Position numbers and translations under genes: made by a program. 64,000 nt of DNA from an uncultured Bacteroidales bacterium (GTDB taxonomy: Bacteria; Bacteroidota; Bacteroidia; Bacteroidales; UBA932). Under the pieces are notes generated by a model. That model was not told the DNA's origin, did not search any database, and worked only from the letters and a program-made list of their open reading frames with translations. Within the stretch, counting starts at the first letter, position 1. Each line of letters opens with the position of its first letter. The DNA is taken from assembly GCA_934691625.1 (NCBI GenBank), contig CAKUTA010000001.1:310001-374000 (forward strand), written 5' to 3'. Positions 60,644-64,000 of the stretch are shown piece after piece.

Positions 60644-61498
60644 ATGTCACATACCAGGGAAGAGAAGCTTGCACAGTTCGGACGTGTGCTGGATATCATG
60701 GAGAAACTTCGGGAGAAATGCCCGTGGAATGCTGCGCAGACATGGGATACATTGCGCCCGATGACTGTGGAGGAGGTTTATGAGCTAGGGGATGCAGTAA
60801 TGAAGAGCAATGATAAGGACGTGGAAAAGGAACTTGGCGATCTCCTGCTTCATATAGTGTTCTATTCCAGGATTGCTGAGGAGCAGGGCAAGTTCGATGT
60901 CGCTGATGTGATGGAGCGCCTTTGCGAGAAGATGATATTCCGCCACCCTCATGTCTTTTCCGATGGACATGCGGCTGATGCTGAACAGGTTTCAGAAAAC
61001 TGGGAGATGATGAAGATGAAGGAGAAGGGCGGCAACAGACGAGTCCTTTCTGGAGTGCCGGATTCATTGCCCCCTGTCCTGAAGGCATATTCGATGCAGG
61101 ACAAGGCGCGGGGTGTCGGGTTTGACTGGGAGCGTCCGTCCCAGGTGTGGGAGAAAGTTAAGGAGGAGCAGGGTGAGTTCCAGGCTGAGCTTGAGGCAAT
61201 GGCTGCCGAGGAGGGGCTTGGCGACACTGTTCCGGCCGGCTATACAATGACCCCGGCTCCAGGTTCCGCACGTGACCGCGCAGAGGAAGAACTCGGTGAC
61301 TTCATGTTTTCTGTGATCAATGCTGCCAGGCTATATGGCCTGGACCCTGATACGGCCTTGAATCGTGCGTGTGACAAGTTCCGCCGCCGCTTCACATACC
61401 TCGAGGAACACACCATCCGCCAGGGCCGGAACCTTACTGACATGTCTCTCCCCGAGATGGACGCCATCTGGGACGAAGCCAAGTCCAACGGCCTGTAG
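60644..61498 (+). CDS. mazG: Nucleoside triphosphate pyrophosphohydrolase MazG
   Basis: 284 residues. Two MazG folds: the first with KCPWNAAQTWDTLRPMTVEE, EKELGDLLLHIVFYSRIAEE (metal-binding Glu/Asp) near 62-80, the second with SMQDKARGVGFDWERPSQVW, REELGDFMFSVINAARLYG-type EEELGDFMFSVINAARLYG near 213-231 and RRFTYLEEHTI near 246. MazG hydrolyses NTPs and dNTPs to monophosphates, cleaning the pool. A Gly/Pro insert (VPAGYTMTPAPGSA) near 193-207 is unusual for the family. A decayed copy of the gene's 3' part follows directly. Confidence 0.92.
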   Translation: MSHTREEKLAQFGRVLDIMEKLREKCPWNAAQTWDTLRPMTVEEVYELGDAVMKSNDKDVEKELGDLLLHIVFYSRIAEEQGKFDVADVMERLCEKMIFRHPHVFSDGHAADAEQVSENWEMMKMKEKGGNRRVLSGVPDSLPPVLKAYSMQDKARGVGFDWERPSQVWEKVKEEQGEFQAELEAMAAEEGLGDTVPAGYTMTPAPGSARDRAEEELGDFMFSVINAARLYGLDPDTALNRACDKFRRRFTYLEEHTIRQGRNLTDMSLPEMDAIWDEAKSNGL

Positions 61499-61512
61499 CT
61501 CTCTCGTGAATC

Positions 61513-61659
61513 ACACTGTCCCTGCCGGATATACAATGATTTCAGCTCCCGGTTCCTTACGCCGCTTTACATACCTTGAGGAGCACACCATCCGCCAGGG
61601 CACGAACCTTACCGACATGTCCCTCCATGAGATGGACACCATCTTGAATGAAGCCAGGT
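61513..61659 (+). pseudogene. Decayed duplicate of the mazG 3' end
   Basis: In one frame this stretch encodes TVPAGYTMISAPGS, then RRFTYLEEHTIRQGTNLTDM and DTILNEARS, which match mazG residues around 193-206 and 245-280. The 40 residues between (the metal-binding EEELGD helix) are missing. In mazG that interval is bounded by a GTTCCGC direct repeat at 61263-61269 and 61378-61384, suggesting deletion between short repeats after a tandem duplication. No start codon or full domain is present. Confidence 0.8.
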
Positions 61660-61837
61660 CTAGGAAGCTGTTCTCGGACTTGTCGCCTCTCCTCTCGTCG
61701 GATTCCTTGTTCTTTCTAGTTTACTCACCCTTTACGCATGTTGACCGGTACTTGCCATACCCGTCCTGCACCGCATCCTGCCTATCATTAGTTCTTGTTG
61801 TGGAGTGTAATCTATTAATTAACAATGATATGAACGA

Positions 61838-61868
61838 TTTTCTACTCCATGGATACTGGAGTAGAAAA
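61838..61868. repeat. Perfect hairpin downstream of the RAYT gene
   Basis: TTTTCTACTCCA and TGGAGTAGAAAA form a 12-bp perfect stem with a seven-base loop (TGGATAC). The core CTACTCC...GGAGTAG recurs at 63038-63076, on the other side of the RAYT gene. On the RAYT strand it is 17 bases after the stop but lacks a U-run, so a terminator role is doubtful. Confidence 0.7.
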
Positions 61869-61885
61869 ATGCTTATATAATTGAA

Positions 61886-62806
61886 TTATAGTGATTTACC
61901 CTCCACGGGTGAAATGTGCAGGAACTTCATTAGCTGCCGGAGCGGCGCATGCGTCCGCTCATATAGATTCCGCAGCAATACTTTCTGCTCATCGGCATTC
62001 AGCGCCTCTATGTTTCTGCAGTTGACATTGTATCTGCATCGCTCCATCTCTTCAGCCATTGCACCATATAACGAATGATTCTCGAAATCCTCGGCTATAT
62101 CGTACTCGCTTCCGGCTACTGCCTTCGATGCGGCCACAGCATTGTCCGGGCTTCCGAAAATCTTGTTGATTTCATCATAATCTGTTATGTCATACCTGTA
62201 TATGATATAATCGGTAAGCTGTTCCGCTTCATCTTCATTCAGTTTCAGGAATAAGCGCCGTAGGGCAGCATAGCTCAGATATGAGCCTGAGTCATGTATG
62301 GTATTGACCATATTGATACTGTCCCTTAAGGCCTTTCTGGCCGTGCTCATGTTAAGCTTTTCGGAAAAAGGATGCGCGGAGTTCCGGTAAGCTATCAGGT
62401 TCCATCTGTATTCTTCTGATGTTTTGCTTAATTTCCCGGCTGTCGGATTGTTATATATGTATATGATGCAGGATTTGACCAGTTTTCCTGTTGCTTTTAT
62501 TGCCTTACCGGACTTCTTGATGAAAAGACTCTTCCCAGTCCTTCCGTATTCCCGGTTGTAGATTTTTGCGAATTGCCGTTCGAACTCAGCCATGCTTTTG
62601 ATGGCTGTATCGCCATCGGTGGTCAATTCCAGGTAATGGAAATGATTCGGCATGATGCAGAACGCCAGAATCTTTTTCTTCTTCCTCTTTGCAATACTGC
62701 AGAACAATGTCAGAAATACGAGATAGTCATGCCTGGTGTAGAAAATGACATTGCCGTCAATGCCTTTAGAATAAAAATGGACGTGTGCCCATGAATAATT
62801 TTTCAT
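61886..62806 (-). CDS. REP-associated tyrosine transposase (RAYT), Y1/HUH family
   Basis: 306 residues, longer than minimal IS200 transposases. The Y1 transposase fold is clear: FYSKGIDGNVIFYTRHDY at the start, FLTLFCSIAKRKKKKILAFC, then CIMPNHFHYLE, the HUH-type metal site (His-x-His), and a helix with FAKIYNREYGRTGKSLF that carries the catalytic Tyr region. A YIYNNPTAGK segment near 115-125 is typical of RAYT proteins. The C-terminal half (from about 150) is helical and acidic, with a closing EKVLLRNLYERTHAPLRQLM-like helix. RAYTs cut and join single-stranded DNA at REP hairpins. A family-2 repeat lies 21 bases upstream and homologous hairpins lie on both sides. Confidence 0.88.
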   Translation of the reverse strand: MKNYSWAHVHFYSKGIDGNVIFYTRHDYLVFLTLFCSIAKRKKKKILAFCIMPNHFHYLELTTDGDTAIKSMAEFERQFAKIYNREYGRTGKSLFIKKSGKAIKATGKLVKSCIIYIYNNPTAGKLSKTSEEYRWNLIAYRNSAHPFSEKLNMSTARKALRDSINMVNTIHDSGSYLSYAALRRLFLKLNEDEAEQLTDYIIYRYDITDYDEINKIFGSPDNAVAASKAVAGSEYDIAEDFENHSLYGAMAEEMERCRYNVNCRNIEALNADEQKVLLRNLYERTHAPLRQLMKFLHISPVEGKSL

Positions 62807-62827
62807 GATGTTATGGTTTTAGCATTA

Positions 62828-62950
62828 ATAAGTTGTTTTGGAAAAGTTGTTTTGAGGTAAAATTCCTTCATCTTCATCCCGAGTTCCCAGGTCGAATCTG
62901 AAGCATTTCCCTCTCAAACCTTCAGGCAAATATTTCAAAACAGCTACTAA
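62828..62950 (-). repeat. Family-2 repeat next to the RAYT gene
   Basis: On the minus strand this 123-bp copy reads AGCTGTTTTGAAAT, CTGAAGGTTTGAGAGG, CTTCAGATTCGACC, GAAGATGAAGGAATTTTACC and TCAAAACAACTT, the same blocks in the same order as 48265-48428 and 60420-60589, but without the inner GATAG/CTATC hairpin. It reads in the same direction as the RAYT gene it precedes. Confidence 0.8.
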
Positions 62951-63037
62951 ATAAATGTTATGAACATTAAGCAAAGTCTGTGCCTGACTGACTTTGTCCG
63001 CACGTGGAATGTTATGCACTGATACTCAGCTACAAAC

Positions 63038-63076
63038 GCAAATTACTACTCCTCTGATGCTAGAGTAGTAATTTGC
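63038..63076. repeat. Perfect hairpin upstream of the RAYT unit
   Basis: GCAAATTACTACTC and GAGTAGTAATTTGC form a 14-bp perfect stem around an 11-base loop. Its core (CTACTCC, nine bases, AGAGTAG) shares about 18 of 23 positions with the hairpin at 61838-61868. It also lies 38 bases after the DUF2147 stop and could end that transcript, though no U-run follows. Confidence 0.7.
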
Positions 63077-63114
63077 TTATCTTTATGAATTATAAGGTGT
63101 TACGCTCCACTCTT

Positions 63115-63531
63115 CTACAGCCGCTTCCAGGTGGAATTGCGCCCAAGTGCCGGAACTCCGATATATCCACGGAGCGTAAGATTGCCGTCAGACTTCATCT
63201 TGATCGTGGCCTTATATGTGTTTCCGCTTTCAGGGTCGTAGATGGTGCCGTTTTTCCATACGCCATCAACGTATGCCATATCTTTCAGAATGACGACGCC
63301 TTTCAACGCTCTTGCCTTCAGAGATGCATCCGGATTCTTCTCGTCTTTCGCATTCTCGATGCTGGTCCATATCAATGTCCCTATGTACTTGCCGTCTTTT
63401 TTCGTGACCTGGACCTTGCCCGTCCCGTTCTCCGACAGATAGGTCCCCAGAATCTTGTCGGCAACACTTGTCTGCCCGAATGCCAATGCCGCCATACATA
63501 TCAGCATGGCCGAAATGATCAATTTCTTCAT
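63115..63531 (-). CDS. DUF2147 family secreted protein
   Basis: 138 residues from the ATG at 63529-63531; a further 13 codons upstream are open but lie before the signal peptide. The signal is KKLIISAMLICMAALAFG. The mature DUF2147 domain has ILGTYLSENGTGKVQV, YIGTLIWTSIENAKDEKNPD, GVVILKDMAYVDGVWKNG, TIYDPESGNTYKATIKM and LTLRGYIGVPALGRNSTWKR, a lipocalin-like small barrel. It is presumably periplasmic and may bind a small ligand; the function is unknown. A TATTTTTG box at 63630-63623 (minus strand) could be its -7 element. Confidence 0.85.
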   Translation of the reverse strand: MKKLIISAMLICMAALAFGQTSVADKILGTYLSENGTGKVQVTKKDGKYIGTLIWTSIENAKDEKNPDASLKARALKGVVILKDMAYVDGVWKNGTIYDPESGNTYKATIKMKSDGNLTLRGYIGVPALGRNSTWKRL

Positions 63532-63671
63532 GATATTATCTATTTGTTCTCCCCAATCTGCAAAATCCATGCTTCTGTGCCTGCTTGTGCTACTTTTCCT
63601 ACCTGAGTTATCCTGTTTTGAACAAAAATAGCCGAAGCCAAGCCTGTTTTCATATTTCGCTAAATAATTGC

Positions 63672-63679
63672 TAAATTTG
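63672..63679 (+). promoter_or_regulatory. -7 promoter element of the GNAT gene
   Basis: TAAATTTG matches TAnnTTTG, 42 bases before the ATG at 63722. It is divergent from the likely DUF2147 promoter. Confidence 0.5.
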
Positions 63680-63721
63680 CAGACTGCACCGGAAATGGTG
63701 CTTTGTACTAAAACCAGAGAT

Positions 63722-64000
63722 ATGGCGAACTATAATATCGTTGAGGTCAAGGGAAAGAAAGACCTGAAGAAATTCATCAGTTTCCCTGACGAGTTGTATA
63801 AGGACTGCGAACAGTATGTCCCGGCGCTTCATTCCGACCAGGTGTTCAGCCTGACAAATGATCCGGCACTGGACTATTGTTCACATAAGATGTGGCTTGT
63901 GATGGACGGAAATAAAGTCGCGGGCCGGATCTGCGCCATGATAAATCCTCGCTATAACGAGCTTTACAATAAGAAGCGTGTCCGTTTCGGATGGTTCGAC
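63722..64000 (+). CDS. GNAT-like N-acetyltransferase family protein, N-terminal part
   Basis: The 93 visible codons from the ATG at 63722 start MANYNIVEVKGKKDLKKFI and continue with FPDELYKDCEQYVPALHSD, KMWLVMDGNKVAGRICAMIN and RYNELYNKKRVRFGWFD. This pattern, with the VAGRI strand after MDGNK, belongs to a Bacteroidota group of about 380-residue proteins annotated as GNAT-family acetyltransferases. The acetyl-CoA binding part lies beyond the right edge, so the function is tentative. Confidence 0.65.
   Translation, partial: MANYNIVEVKGKKDLKKFISFPDELYKDCEQYVPALHSDQVFSLTNDPALDYCSHKMWLVMDGNKVAGRICAMINPRYNELYNKKRVRFGWFD

Noticed and set aside
61838..61868. Reading the hairpin after the RAYT gene as a plain terminator
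   Set aside because: There is no U-run on the RAYT strand, and a homologous hairpin stands on the far side of the RAYT unit. A terminator role is not excluded.
61365..61880. 171-codon plus-strand frame over the mazG end
   Set aside because: Its first part is an out-of-frame reading of mazG and its middle is the decayed duplicate; no complete gene is present.
1..64000. CRISPR array, tRNA or rRNA genes
   Set aside because: No regularly spaced identical repeats, no tRNA cloverleaf with a T-loop signature and no rRNA-like stretch was found by reading both strands.

Overview
The window comes from the chromosome of a Bacteroidales bacterium (Bacteroidota). Evidence: SusC/SusD pairs, an ECF-sigma/FecR/TonB-receptor signalling set, Bacteroidota-typical families (DUF4290, DUF3822, DUF4249, DUF1735, DUF2147), AddA/AddB-like recombination proteins, lipoprotein signals, and promoters of the Bacteroides type (TTG, 19-20 bp, TAnnTTTG). 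The sequence alone does not place it below order level. No rRNA, tRNA or CRISPR was seen.

Layout. 1-8.8 kb: the N-terminus of a C5 cytosine methyltransferase cut by the left edge, ettA, a HAD phosphatase, a class I mannose-6-phosphate isomerase homologue with altered metal-site residues, an S4 RNA-binding protein, a sulfatase, trpS and a reverse rubrerythrin with a PerR-like operator. 9-22.9 kb: mostly housekeeping: addB/addA, DUF4290, ftsK, a LolA-like protein, apbE (reverse strand), a FISUMP lipoprotein, lemA and a TPM-domain protein. 23.3-32.7 kb: an accessory block of four unrecognised exported proteins, then ECF sigma factor, TonB receptor with a STN-like domain, DUF4249 lipoprotein and FecR anti-sigma factor. 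32.7-38.3 kb: a minimal ComEC, ackA-ptb, rsmD, DUF3822 and an anchored protein. 38.4-44.5 kb: six tightly packed genes (DHH phosphoesterase, two FKBP-type lipoproteins, MATE pump, cytidylate-kinase-like protein, serine hydrolase). 44.7-53 kb: a GDPD-GH31 fusion, pgi, a repeat-containing lipoprotein and a CoA-transferase. 53.2-60.3 kb: a small glycan-utilisation locus (SusC, SusD, GH18, DUF1735-LamG). 60.6-64 kb: mazG with a decayed copy of its 3' end, a REP-associated tyrosine transposase (RAYT), DUF2147 and the start of a GNAT protein.

Metabolism. pgi, the ManA homologue, ackA-ptb and the CoA-transferase fit a sugar fermenter making acetate and possibly other short-chain acids. The GH18 locus, the sulfatase and the GH31 fusion point to use of host or plant glycans.

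The most unusual signal is non-coding. At least two families of imperfectly palindromic repeats lie in the intergenic spaces. Family 1 has five copies of about 70-100 bp with a TTTCAAA...TTTGA core. Family 2 has four copies of 78-170 bp with ~40 bp terminal inverted repeats and a layered inner palindrome, plus one solitary arm. One family-2 copy lies directly upstream of the RAYT gene, and the RAYT plus this copy are bracketed by two homologous hairpins. This looks like a RAYT mobile unit and a dispersed non-autonomous repeat family, possibly served by it.
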